From Cutibacterium equinum (GTDB lineage Bacteria > Actinomycetota > Actinomycetes > Propionibacteriales > Propionibacteriaceae): 64,000 nt of DNA. A program made the translations under genes and the position numbers. How positions within the stretch are numbered: the stretch's first letter is position 1; each line of letters begins with the position of its first letter. This document shows positions 52,039-60,508 of the stretch, in pieces. Location of the stretch: the NCBI RefSeq assembly GCF_028021195.1, contig NZ_CP115668.1:124001-188000 (forward strand), read 5' to 3'. The notes under the pieces are model-generated. The model had not been told where the DNA came from. It did no database searches and saw nothing but the letters and a program-made list of their open reading frames with translations.

Positions 52039-53613
52039 GTGACAGTCGTCGACGTAGTCCGCATCCTGCGGCGCAACCTTGTCCTGCTCATTGTCTGTGC
52101 ACTCGCGGGAGGCCTACTCGGCGCGGTTTACCAGCTGTCACGCCCCGAGGTGTTCACGGCCAAGTCGACCGGAATGGTGGTCGCGGGAGATTCTGCTTCG
52201 GTCGGTGGAGCGATGTCAGGTAACGTGATCGCTCAGCAGAGAGCAGCCGCGTACACCAAGCTGGTGGGAACGCGGACGATGGCGGAAAAAACGGCCGAGA
52301 GTCTCAAGAAGGCCGGCAAGCCGGAGGCAGCGAAGGGTACGTTGACGGCGTCTGTCCCCGACGGTACGGCCTTCATCGACATCAAGGCCACGGGAGACAC
52401 GGCCGAGAATGCCCAGGCCCTCGCCAATGCCGGCCTCGAGGCACTTATCTCCGAGGCCTTGCGGATGGAGACCTACGGTCAGGCCGCAGGTGGGAAGAAG
52501 AGTGACGCGGAGCTTGCCAAGATGACTTCGGTCCACGTCCTCGGATACGAGTCCGCCGGACTTCCTTCCGGTGATCGTGGCAAGTCGATGGTTCTCTATC
52601 TGGCAGTTGGTCTGGTGGCTGGCTTCCTCATTGGTGCGGTCGTCGCTGTGGTGCGCAAGCAATTCGACCTCAAGGTTCGCGATCAGGCGACCGTTGAAGA
52701 ACTCACCGGTTCAGGAATCCTCAGTGTCATTCCGGACGACAAGAAGCTTGCCGAACAGCGAGAGAAGTCGATCGTTCACCTGTCCGGCATCACCGGCGAG
52801 GCTTTCCGGCAGCTGCGTACCAACCTCCGGTTCGCCAACGTCGACAACCCTCCCCGTGTCGTTGTCGTCACCTCGGCCAATCCGGGAGAGGGCAAGTCGA
52901 CTGTGTCGACACACTTGGCGGTTGTCATGGCACAAGCAGGTGAGAGGGTCGTCCTCATTGACGCTGACATGCGCCGCCCGGTGCAGCACAAGGCTTTCGG
53001 AGCCGAGTCCGGTGTGGGTCTGTCCCAGGTCCTTGCTGGCGACGTCGCCCTGGATGATGCCTTGATGCGGACCGAGACCAAGCGGCTGCAGATGCTGGCT
53101 GCCGGACGTATTCCTCCGAATCCTTCAGAACTTCTTGGTTCCCAGCGAATGAAGGACTTGCTCACGGAACTGCGTAGCCGTGGCTACTTCGTCGTCATCG
53201 ACGCACCCCCGCTGCTTGCGGTGACCGATGCGGGCCTGCTCGGAACGATCGCTGACGGCACGATCTTCGTGGCAGTTGTCGGCAAGACTCACCGTGATCA
53301 GGTGTCGTTGGTGGTCAAGCGACTGGAGCAGGTCGGTGCCCCGCTTCTGGGATCGGTGCTCACGCGGGTGCCTCGAAAGAAGATGGGCGACGTTCTTTAC
53401 GGCTATGGTGCCTCCAGTTACAGTTCCTACCGCTCATACGGCGACTATGGCAAGCACGGTTACTACTCGTCGTACGGAACCGAGGAACAGGACAGCGAGG
53501 AATCAATCGCAGTCATCAAGGATGAGCGACAGCCACGAGAGGGGGCTGTTCGGGTTCAGAAACACGAACGTCCGGCCGTGGATTCAGGTATAACCCCCCG
53601 CCGAGCCAAATGA
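52039..53613 (+). CDS. Polysaccharide co-polymerase and BY-kinase (Wzz-CpsD fusion)
   Basis: 524 residues from GTG 52039 with GAGGAG upstream. The Wzz domain has two membrane helices (LVLLIVCALAGGLLGAVYQL near 14 and MVLYLAVGLVAGFLIGAVVA near 183). The cytoplasmic BY-kinase has Walker A SANPGEGKST, Walker A' VVLIDADMRRP and Walker B FVVIDAPPLLAV. A tyrosine cluster near the C-terminus (YGYGASSYSSYRSYGDYG and further Tyr) is the autophosphorylation tail. It controls chain length of the polymer; single-chain forms are usual outside Firmicutes but also occur in actinobacteria. The stop overlaps the next gene (ATGA). Confidence 0.92.
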   Translation: MTVVDVVRILRRNLVLLIVCALAGGLLGAVYQLSRPEVFTAKSTGMVVAGDSASVGGAMSGNVIAQQRAAAYTKLVGTRTMAEKTAESLKKAGKPEAAKGTLTASVPDGTAFIDIKATGDTAENAQALANAGLEALISEALRMETYGQAAGGKKSDAELAKMTSVHVLGYESAGLPSGDRGKSMVLYLAVGLVAGFLIGAVVAVVRKQFDLKVRDQATVEELTGSGILSVIPDDKKLAEQREKSIVHLSGITGEAFRQLRTNLRFANVDNPPRVVVVTSANPGEGKSTVSTHLAVVMAQAGERVVLIDADMRRPVQHKAFGAESGVGLSQVLAGDVALDDALMRTETKRLQMLAAGRIPPNPSELLGSQRMKDLLTELRSRGYFVVIDAPPLLAVTDAGLLGTIADGTIFVAVVGKTHRDQVSLVVKRLEQVGAPLLGSVLTRVPRKKMGDVLYGYGASSYSSYRSYGDYGKHGYYSSYGTEEQDSEESIAVIKDERQPREGAVRVQKHERPAVDSGITPRRAK

Positions 53614-54863
53614 CTGGAGCTGGAGACGCCCTCGCCCTCGGCATGAGGGCCGAGCAAGGTTCTTCCACATTAGGAGTGAAGGCTCGTCAGGCGGCGGAAC
53701 GAATCGGCAGTATCCGTCTCCCGGATTTTCTCCTCGGTATGACCTTTGTCTTGGGTCGTTACGAGATTGGCTTGCCGATGCCCATCGATGTTGCTCTCAC
53801 TGCTGGGGCCATTGCAGTGTGCGCGTTTGTGCGGCCGACCGTGAAAGTGCGAGGCCTTGGGTTCTATGCGTTGCTGTGGGCGTTCCTGCTGCTGTGGGTG
53901 GTAGGTGTGTCCATCCATCAGGGACAACCATGGGCACAGAGGTCATTCCGTTGGCTCCTGCTCATTCTATTCTCGGTGTGTCTTGCGCAGGGCCGTCTGT
54001 TATGGCGGTCATTCGTGGCAGGGTATGCGATATCCCTGATATTCATAAATATCCCTGCGAACTTCACGCCGCTTCGTAGTCCCGGGTACGAGGGACTTCT
54101 TCTCGGGTTTCTTGGTGACAAGAATGTGGCCGGGATGGTTTACGCTGTGGTCGGTATTCTCGTGTTGGCTGTGGTGCGGACCACCATCAGTCGTGTCCTG
54201 GTATTCTTGGTTTTCAGTGCTGCTCTTTTTGCCACAGGATCACGCACGTCGATGATGGCGTTTGCGGCCGGGTGTGTCTGGGTCTTCATCAGGAGCCGTC
54301 TGGCCTTGACGTTTCGCCTCCTCCTCGTGTTGGTGGGATGGCTGGGAATTCGCTATGTCGAGGATAATTTCGCAGAGGTTGGCGTGTTCAGCGACCGGGC
54401 TGGTACGGACTGGTTCAGGGAAACTATCAACGTCGCCACGGCCGCTAAGATACAAGCGTCTCCGTGGTACGGAAGTGGTTTGGGAACTGCCTGGGTGTAC
54501 GTCTTGGACGATCGCCGAATGCTCTTCCACGATTCGTATGCGGCATTGCGGGTTGAGAGTGGAATACCATTGCTTGTTGCCGTTGTTGGCCTCTTTCTTT
54601 TCGTTGTCTGGGGGCTGGCAGACCAACGGACAGTCGTGTCCGACGAGCAGCGTGTTGTAGAGGGTGCCGCGGTCGCGATCCTGGTATGTGCATGGAAACT
54701 GGGAGAAGTGTTCTTCACGGTGCCGGCATTCATTGTCATCGGCATCAGCCTGTGTGAGCGATACGGGTCTGCGTTTGCGTCGGAGTCGGAAACGCTGCGA
54801 TCGGTGCCGCCACGGCGCAATAGCGATGTACTATCTCTTGTCGGTCCAAGGAGTCAGACATGA
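53610..54863 (+). CDS. Wzy/O-antigen ligase-like membrane protein
   Basis: 417 residues with about ten to twelve hydrophobic segments, including LVFLVFSAALFATGSRTSMM and LLLVLVGWLGIRYVEDNF. The large external loop, about residues 270-310, contains SPWYGSGLGTAWV and HDSYAALRVESGIP, similar in layout to Wzy polymerases and WaaL ligases (PF04932). In this locus, with Wzz and Wzx, polymerase is the more likely role. The C-terminal tail is polar. It overlaps the BY-kinase gene by 4 nt. Confidence 0.82.
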   Translation: MTGAGDALALGMRAEQGSSTLGVKARQAAERIGSIRLPDFLLGMTFVLGRYEIGLPMPIDVALTAGAIAVCAFVRPTVKVRGLGFYALLWAFLLLWVVGVSIHQGQPWAQRSFRWLLLILFSVCLAQGRLLWRSFVAGYAISLIFINIPANFTPLRSPGYEGLLLGFLGDKNVAGMVYAVVGILVLAVVRTTISRVLVFLVFSAALFATGSRTSMMAFAAGCVWVFIRSRLALTFRLLLVLVGWLGIRYVEDNFAEVGVFSDRAGTDWFRETINVATAAKIQASPWYGSGLGTAWVYVLDDRRMLFHDSYAALRVESGIPLLVAVVGLFLFVVWGLADQRTVVSDEQRVVEGAAVAILVCAWKLGEVFFTVPAFIVIGISLCERYGSAFASESETLRSVPPRRNSDVLSLVGPRSQT

Positions 54864-54963
54864 GGCGGAGCACCTACTCCTGCTGCTTGATTACCCTCAC
54901 CCCCCAATGCCCCAATGCCCGGTTCATTCCATATCGACATGATCACTCGAGGACGGTGAAGTG

Positions 54964-55962
54964 ATGAGGTTGCTCGTTGTAACTCCGAGCTTTCACGGTT
55001 ATGGGAACGCCATTGGCGACGCCTTCGCAAGGAAGGGGTATGACGTCATCGTCCACAGGTACGATGCTGCCCCGCGTGTCGAGAAGGCTTGGAACAAGAT
55101 CAGGTATGAGCTTCCTGCCAAGGTGCGTGGCACTCAAGGCCACCTGTCGTCGGAGGTTGTGACCAAGAGGGCGATCGAACGTCTTCGTACGGTACGACCA
55201 GATCTGGTCCTCACCATTCGAGGTGATGTTTTGGGTCCTGACTACTGGGCGGAAGTCGACCGCACGGCGAAGCACTCGGTGGCCTGGCTCTACGACGAGT
55301 TGCGCCGCATGACCCTCGACATCGATATCGCGGCAGCTGTGTCCACGGTCATCACCTACAGCCATGACGACACGGCCGAGTTGCAGGCGAAGGGGATTGA
55401 CGCCCACTACGTTCCGACCGGTTTCAACCTGTCCACAAAACCGGAAGGGCACTGGCCCAAGGGCGACGTCACTTTCGTGGGCTCCAACTTGCCAGCTCGT
55501 CAACAGCTCCTGTCCACCCTCGTGAAGGAGGGAATCCCAGTCGTGGCCTACGGTCGAGAGTGGTCCGATCACCCCGTCGATCGCATGCGGACGTGGCGAG
55601 CGAAGTCGGCGGGTATTCCGGCCAGGCGGGATGTCACTTTGGGTGAGGCTTACGGCATCATGCGTGACTCCGCAGTCACGATCAACGTCCATGGCGATCA
55701 GGATGGCTTCACCATGCGGACCTTCGAGGCCTGCGGGCTCGGTGGTCTTCAAATTATTGATCGCGACGATGTCACGGAGTTCTATGAGCCCGGCAAGGAG
55801 GTACTGGTGCAGCACAGCGCAGAGGAGGCAACTGAGTTGTCTCGCCGTGTGCTCTCCGATCCGAACCGCATGATCGCCATGCGCCGGGCTGCGAAGGCTC
55901 GGACGATCGCCGAGCACACCTTGGACCACCGTGCCGCGACCATCGAGAAGTTGTGGTCATGA
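54964..55962 (+). CDS. CgeB-like glycosyltransferase
   Basis: 332 residues. GT-B-like order: N-terminal LLVVTPSFHGYGNAIGDAFA, central SVAWLYDELRRMTL, and a C-terminal half with VTFVGSNLPARQQLL, TINVHGDQDGFTMRTFEACGL and EFYEPGKEVLVQ. This resembles the DUF3880/CgeB and Glyco_trans_1_2 type enzymes of spore-coat and capsule loci. ATG 54964 is used; GTG 54961 directly before it is an alternative. The 100 bp upstream holds no gene. The stop overlaps the next start (ATGA). Confidence 0.8.
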   Translation: MRLLVVTPSFHGYGNAIGDAFARKGYDVIVHRYDAAPRVEKAWNKIRYELPAKVRGTQGHLSSEVVTKRAIERLRTVRPDLVLTIRGDVLGPDYWAEVDRTAKHSVAWLYDELRRMTLDIDIAAAVSTVITYSHDDTAELQAKGIDAHYVPTGFNLSTKPEGHWPKGDVTFVGSNLPARQQLLSTLVKEGIPVVAYGREWSDHPVDRMRTWRAKSAGIPARRDVTLGEAYGIMRDSAVTINVHGDQDGFTMRTFEACGLGGLQIIDRDDVTEFYEPGKEVLVQHSAEEATELSRRVLSDPNRMIAMRRAAKARTIAEHTLDHRAATIEKLWS

Positions 55963-56987
55963 GCGACGTGGGGCTTGTCTTTCCAGACGACCTCGACGCT
56001 TGGCGGAAATGGTCAGACAGCAGAAACCGGGTGCGTTTCGCATTGTCGGCTGTGAGACGGCGACTGCGAGCGCCTGTCGTGGCTACGCCGATGCTTTATT
56101 TGCCCGCCGAGGAGCCGAAGACGCTCGTCGTCCTTGATCAGGTGTCCGCGAGTTGCCGCTACGCGACCTTCGATCCGTTGGCACATCTCGACCCTGATCG
56201 CACGGCCGTTCTTTCCCACCATCCTGAGGCGCGGGAAGTAGCAAGGGGTGCCGTCCGTGTCATGGAGTGGCGCAGGGGAGCCCCGTTACCCAGGTCGATC
56301 GAGCAGGTCCTCACCCTGGGATCCTTCAACGATCTTGCTGCCGAGGTCAGGCCGTGGGCCCTGCGGAACAACGCGCGTTTCTGTGTCGTCCAACACGGAC
56401 TGCTGACCCCTTGGTCCCCACCCCTGACCCCCGGGGACCATCTGTTTGCGTGGTCTGAAGCTGATGCTGATTATCAGGTTGCAGGACGCGACGACGTTAC
56501 CAGTGAGGTGGTCGGCTCGCAGATGCTGTGGAAGGCGTCGAGATTGCCTAAGGCGCAGGTCCTGGACGACACCCCGGTGATGTTGGGTCAGCTTCACGGC
56601 ACGGAGATAGGACGCGGCCACAAACAACGTATTTACACCGAGTTCTGCACCTCCACCGGGGCGCTGTACCGTCCGCATCCCAACGAGGCTGACGCCATCT
56701 CACGCGCCCAGCACCGCGTGATGCGTCGTTGCGGGGTGCAGATCGAGAAGACCAAGCGGTCCTTGGTCGAGGAGGGGCGGCCGGTCGTTTCCATCTTTTC
56801 CACCGGGACCCTCGAGGCGGCGTGCCGAGGTCTGCCGGCATGGGTCCACCATCCCGTACCACCCGCCTGGATCGAGGATTTCTGGAGTCGGTACAACCTT
56901 TCCAGATGGGGGTCGTCACCAACCCAGCCCTACGAGTCGCCCGAGCTGGAACCGGCACTCGCTGTCGCCAGGGCGTTGTCTGACTGA
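55959..56987 (+). CDS. GT-B capsule/teichoic acid transferase-like protein
   Basis: 342 residues. The region ALYRPHPNEAD contains RPHP at 238-241, a signature of CDP-glycerol-type and sialyl/capsule transferases. It is followed by KTKRSLVEEGRPVVSIFSTG and LEAACRGLPAWVH, the donor-site half of a GT-B fold. The N-terminal half has LVVLDQVSASCRYATFD. There are no membrane spans. It likely adds a sugar or polyol phosphate to the polymer, but the donor cannot be assigned. It is coupled by 4-nt overlap to the preceding transferase and ends the first block of the locus. Confidence 0.75.
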   Translation: MSDVGLVFPDDLDAWRKWSDSRNRVRFALSAVRRRLRAPVVATPMLYLPAEEPKTLVVLDQVSASCRYATFDPLAHLDPDRTAVLSHHPEAREVARGAVRVMEWRRGAPLPRSIEQVLTLGSFNDLAAEVRPWALRNNARFCVVQHGLLTPWSPPLTPGDHLFAWSEADADYQVAGRDDVTSEVVGSQMLWKASRLPKAQVLDDTPVMLGQLHGTEIGRGHKQRIYTEFCTSTGALYRPHPNEADAISRAQHRVMRRCGVQIEKTKRSLVEEGRPVVSIFSTGTLEAACRGLPAWVHHPVPPAWIEDFWSRYNLSRWGSSPTQPYESPELEPALAVARALSD

Positions 56988-57211
56988 CCCACTTGTCATC
57001 GAGGCGCCCACCTTCCCGATGACCGCGCCGTTGTCCTGGTGCTGTGGTCAGGCGTGGGCGCATCGGGTCAGCATCGGGTCAGGTGGTCGACACGATCAGC
57101 GGCTCTTTACAGTTGAGGGTGTAGTTGGGCGGTAGCCCCGGGTCCGGAGACGGGCCGAGGTCCTTGGATGATGGAAGTTCCTACACTGCCTCACCAAAGA
57201 CCTCGACATGG

Positions 57212-57391
57212 ATGACGTTACCTTCACCTGATCTGGCCACGTTCCGTCGCATGGACGACCTCGGCCTGGCCGTGACAGGCCAGCGCGTGACTGGCGAGCG
57301 AGCCATTCTGTTGTGCCGCGCGGTTGACCCCGACGACTGGTGCCATCGTTGCGGCGGCCACAGATCACCGGATCTACACCCTCGATTGTGA
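57212..57391 (+). pseudogene. ISL3-family transposase N-terminal remnant
   Basis: About 59 residues: TLPSPDLATFRRMDDLGLAV, then VTGQRVTGERAILLCRAVDPD and DWCHRCGG. This matches the N-terminal part of ISL3-family transposases, including the start of the zinc-finger (CHRCG). The frame then breaks and stops at 57391, and no DDE domain follows. A dead insertion-sequence fragment between two polysaccharide blocks. No terminal repeats could be defined. Confidence 0.7.
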
Positions 57392-57516
57392 AGAGCCTGT
57401 ATGTGAGACACGCACCCTACCCACTCGGCGAGTTTATGTGAGTGTCGTCGGAGGTGTGCGGCAACTCACGAATGCGAATAGACTCCCCTCGGCTGCGGGG
57501 AAGAAGGAGAGCCAGC

Positions 57517-57654
57517 ATGCACGTCGAAAGCACAGTCATGAGGTTCATGGGCAACCATCGTGATTCCGCTGTCGTGGCACATCGAAAGATTGACAAACCT
57601 GTGCTTGTGACGATGATTCAGGCAACATCCGCCTCGGTTGGGTTGACCAGGTGA
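57517..57654 (+). CDS. Short ORF coupled to the Wzx flippase gene
   Basis: 45 residues beginning MHVESTVMRFMGNHRD. A strong AAGGAG lies 7-8 nt before ATG 57517, whereas the flippase itself has no clear binding site. Its stop overlaps the flippase start (GTGA, 57651-57654). I do not recognise the product. It may be a translated leader that loads ribosomes for the flippase gene, or part of a degenerate gene left by the insertion sequence. Composition is polar and basic without a membrane span. Confidence 0.5.
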   Translation: MHVESTVMRFMGNHRDSAVVAHRKIDKPVLVTMIQATSASVGLTR

Positions 57655-59153
57655 GCGAGGCGAGGGCGAGTCTCGAGGACGAGTTCGAGGACTTGGGAAG
57701 CAGGACTCGGAAGGCTGGCTACTGGGCGTTGGCTGGGCAGGTGGTGAAAGCCCTGATCCAGGTGGTGACGGTCGTCGTGCTGTCCCGGCTGCTCACCCCG
57801 GACGACTACGGCATCTTCGGGATGGTGATGGCCTTCGTCGCATTGACTGACCTTTTTCGGGAGCTGGGACTTAGTGCCGCAGCGATCCAAGCCAAGCAGA
57901 TCAGTGCGGCACAGCGCAGCAACCTGTGGTGGATCAACACGGCAGCGGGGGCCAGCCTGAGCCTCTTGAGTGTGGCCGCAGCTCCACTGGTCGCGTGGCT
58001 CTTCGCCGAGCCGCGTCTCACTCCGTATGTGTGGGCTATCGGGGCGCTATTTCTCATTAGTGGCATGAGCGCGCAGTATTCGGCCTCGCTGCAGCGGCAG
58101 TTGCGGCAGAAGACGCTGCAGGTAATCAACATTTCGGCACAAGTAATAGCGCTCGTTGTGACGATCGTGCTCGCCGCGTTGGGTTGGGGGGCGTGGGCGC
58201 TCATCGTGCAATCCCTTCTCGGCAGCGCTACCACGCTCGTATTACTGGTACTTGTGTCAAAATGGTGGCCGCAGCGCTGGGACCGCAACGCCGACATGCG
58301 AGGATTCTTTCGGTTCGGGTTCGCCGTCTTCGGATACAGCGTCGTGTCTTACCTCGCCAATTACATCGTCAATCTTTCCACTGGGCGATTTTTCGGTGCG
58401 CGTGAGCTCGGCTCCCTCACCCGGGGCACCCAGCTCGTCTCCACACCTGTGTCGCTCATGGTTGCACCCGTATCCAATCTAGCCTTCGTGACACTGTCGA
58501 AAGTGCAAGACGATGCGCAGCGGCTGCGTCGATACTCGCTGTTGTGGCAACAGACGGTGGGATACGCCGTCGCCCTGCTGTGCGGTGGTCTGCTCGTCGT
58601 GAGCCCCTCGTTGGTGCCGTTGGCGCTGGGCGATGGCTGGAGTCGCACTGTCGGCTTCGTGCAACTACTGTGCATCTCGACAGCGCTTGGCTATGTGCCG
58701 TTGGCGGCTGGCTGGTTGTACCAAAGCCTTGGACGCCCTGACATACAATTGCGCATCAGTCTCGTCTTCACTCCCATCCGCGTCGTCGTCGTGCTGCTCG
58801 CAGCGATGGTCAGCGTAGAGGCTGTCCTATGGGCCAACATTGCAGTCTCGATGGTAACTTGGCCCGTGTCGTACACAATCCTCGGGCGCACGACGCGCGT
58901 CGAGGTGCGGCCGCTCGTAAGAGGAGTGCTGCGCTCATTCGTGGTGGGCGGGTTACCTGCGGCGTTGTTGTTACTTGCGCGTTGGCAAATGCACACCGAG
59001 TGGCCTGTAATTGTGGACCTGCTCCTCTATGGCGGCGCCTATGTGGTGCTCGCAACGGGCTGGCTACTTGTGCCCCCTGTACGGCGGGAGATATGGGAAG
59101 TTAAGGCCGCAGTATTGCGCACACGGAAGCAGGCAGCCCCGAAGGCTACTTAG
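57651..59153 (+). CDS. Wzx-type polysaccharide flippase
   Basis: 500 residues with about 12-14 membrane segments. Family features: an early ALAGQVVKALIQVVTVVVLS, RLLTPDDYGIFGMVMAF, AIQAKQISAAQRSNLWW, and YLANYIVNLSTGRFFGARELG. This matches the lipopolysaccharide biosynthesis / WzxC branch (MOP superfamily) that flips undecaprenyl-linked repeat units outward. Start GTG 57651 overlaps the short ORF. Base composition of this gene is visibly lower in GC than the housekeeping genes, which suggests transfer. Followed by 251 bp without a gene. Confidence 0.92.
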   Translation: MSEARASLEDEFEDLGSRTRKAGYWALAGQVVKALIQVVTVVVLSRLLTPDDYGIFGMVMAFVALTDLFRELGLSAAAIQAKQISAAQRSNLWWINTAAGASLSLLSVAAAPLVAWLFAEPRLTPYVWAIGALFLISGMSAQYSASLQRQLRQKTLQVINISAQVIALVVTIVLAALGWGAWALIVQSLLGSATTLVLLVLVSKWWPQRWDRNADMRGFFRFGFAVFGYSVVSYLANYIVNLSTGRFFGARELGSLTRGTQLVSTPVSLMVAPVSNLAFVTLSKVQDDAQRLRRYSLLWQQTVGYAVALLCGGLLVVSPSLVPLALGDGWSRTVGFVQLLCISTALGYVPLAAGWLYQSLGRPDIQLRISLVFTPIRVVVVLLAAMVSVEAVLWANIAVSMVTWPVSYTILGRTTRVEVRPLVRGVLRSFVVGGLPAALLLLARWQMHTEWPVIVDLLLYGGAYVVLATGWLLVPPVRREIWEVKAAVLRTRKQAAPKAT

Positions 59154-59404
59154 TGTTAATCTTGGCGAGGATACGTGGTGCCTCGTCCGAACCGAGAGGA
59201 GTGCGTAGGCGAGCCAGGTCAGCGGATGTGCGGGGTTCATCCAGAAATACCCGGAACCTCTCTGGCTGCGCGACATGAGGTGGTTGCACTTCTCACATGT
59301 GCCCGCTGATCCCGACAAATCCTGGCGCTTCGTCGGCGCTGTGGGACGGTTATCTGACTGAGTGAGGCATCACCTGGGTGCCCAAAGAGACGAAGGAGTG
59401 ACGC
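59154..59404. other. Intergenic region, no gene seen
   Basis: 251 bp between the flippase and the pyruvyltransferase genes. I see no supported coding frame, clear terminator or promoter; a binding site AAGGAG for the next gene lies at its end. Confidence 0.5.
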
Positions 59405-60472
59405 ATGAAGGCGCTCGTGCTGTGGGGCGATCCCCATGCTGCCAATTTCGGCATCCGCGTCCTGTTCGAGGGAACGAAACAGCTGCTGTGCTCGGTGGAT
59501 CCGTCGCTGGACGTGGACTACCAGCATTACGGTTGGGGCACCGCCCCTTTCCCCGTGGCCCGAGCGAAGGGTGCGATCAAACGTCGGTTCCGGACCCGCG
59601 AGGCTGTGGAGTGGCTTCGTCAGTACTCGGTGGTGGTGGACCTGCGAGCCGGTGATTCCTTCACCGACATTTACGGCCTGAAGTTTTTGGCGGAGCAATC
59701 GTTGTGGGCGGAGTTCGTCGCCGAGCTGGGGATTCCTCTGATCTTCGGTCCCATGACCGTCGGCCCTTTCCGCACGCGCGCCGGGCGCCTGATTGCTCGT
59801 GCCAACCTTTCGCGAGTGAAGGCACTCGTGACTCGGGATTCGTACTCGGCAGGGTATGCCGAAGGATTCGGCCGTCCAGCCGATGCCGTTGGGACCGACG
59901 TCGTGTTTGCACTCCCTCGTCCGGAGCGACCAGCGCAGCCGGAGCACGACGTGTTGCTCAACGTCTCTGGGTTGCTGTGGTCCAGCGACGCGCATGGTGA
60001 CAGCGGGCAGTACCAGACGCTCGTTCGCGACCTGATCCGAGATCTGCGCGAGGCAGGACGCTCGGTGACCTTACTCAGTCACGATGTGCCCGACGACGTC
60101 GTTTCCGACGCGCGTCCTGGGGCGATGCTCGCCGAGGAATTCGGCCTTGTGCACGTCCATCCTGAGTCGCTCGACCAGGTCCGCAAGACTGCGGCTTCGG
60201 CTCGGCTCGCCATCGGATCCCGGATGCACATGTGCCTCAACTCTCTGAGCGTGGGGACACCGGCGGTGCCGCTGGCGTACTCGCGCAAATTCGCGCCGTT
60301 GCTGCGTGACCTCGGTTGGGAACACACTCTCGAGCTCGGTGCCGCCACGACGACCAGTGCCGTGCTGGCGGCGTGTCAGCAAGCCGAGGAAGGAGACGTC
60401 GATGCGGTCCTGCACCGGGCCGACCTCCTGATCGACCGAGTACGTGAATGCTACGCATCCGTCATAGGCTGA
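59405..60472 (+). CDS. Polysaccharide pyruvyltransferase family protein
   Basis: 355 residues. PF04230-type features: ALVLWGDPHAANFGIRVLFE at the N-terminus, VDLRAGDSFTDIYG, IPLIFGPMTVGPF, VTRDSYSAGYAE and a C-terminal IGSRMHMCLNSLSVGTPAVP that resembles the donor pocket. Such enzymes add pyruvate ketals from phosphoenolpyruvate, or in some loci act with FrhB-like proteins. ATG 59405 has AAGGAG. The FrhB-like gene lies directly downstream in opposite orientation, a common pairing in polysaccharide loci. Confidence 0.88.
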   Translation: MKALVLWGDPHAANFGIRVLFEGTKQLLCSVDPSLDVDYQHYGWGTAPFPVARAKGAIKRRFRTREAVEWLRQYSVVVDLRAGDSFTDIYGLKFLAEQSLWAEFVAELGIPLIFGPMTVGPFRTRAGRLIARANLSRVKALVTRDSYSAGYAEGFGRPADAVGTDVVFALPRPERPAQPEHDVLLNVSGLLWSSDAHGDSGQYQTLVRDLIRDLREAGRSVTLLSHDVPDDVVSDARPGAMLAEEFGLVHVHPESLDQVRKTAASARLAIGSRMHMCLNSLSVGTPAVPLAYSRKFAPLLRDLGWEHTLELGAATTTSAVLAACQQAEEGDVDAVLHRADLLIDRVRECYASVIG

Positions 60473-60477
60473 CGTTG

Positions 60478-60498
60478 ACGCCGCGCCGGTCACGGCGT
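60478..60498. terminator. Hairpin between convergent genes
   Basis: ACGCCG (60478-60483) and CGGCGT (60493-60498) form a 6-bp stem around a 9-nt loop. TT follows on the plus strand. It is 6 bp after the pyruvyltransferase stop and 10 bp before the FrhB-like stop. Confidence 0.45.
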
Positions 60499-60508
60499 TT
60501 GTGAGGCG

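Noticed and set aside
54894-54920. C-rich runs (CCCCCC) before the CgeB-like gene considered as a phase-variable tract
   Set aside because: They lie between genes, are only six bases long and do not coincide with a broken frame.
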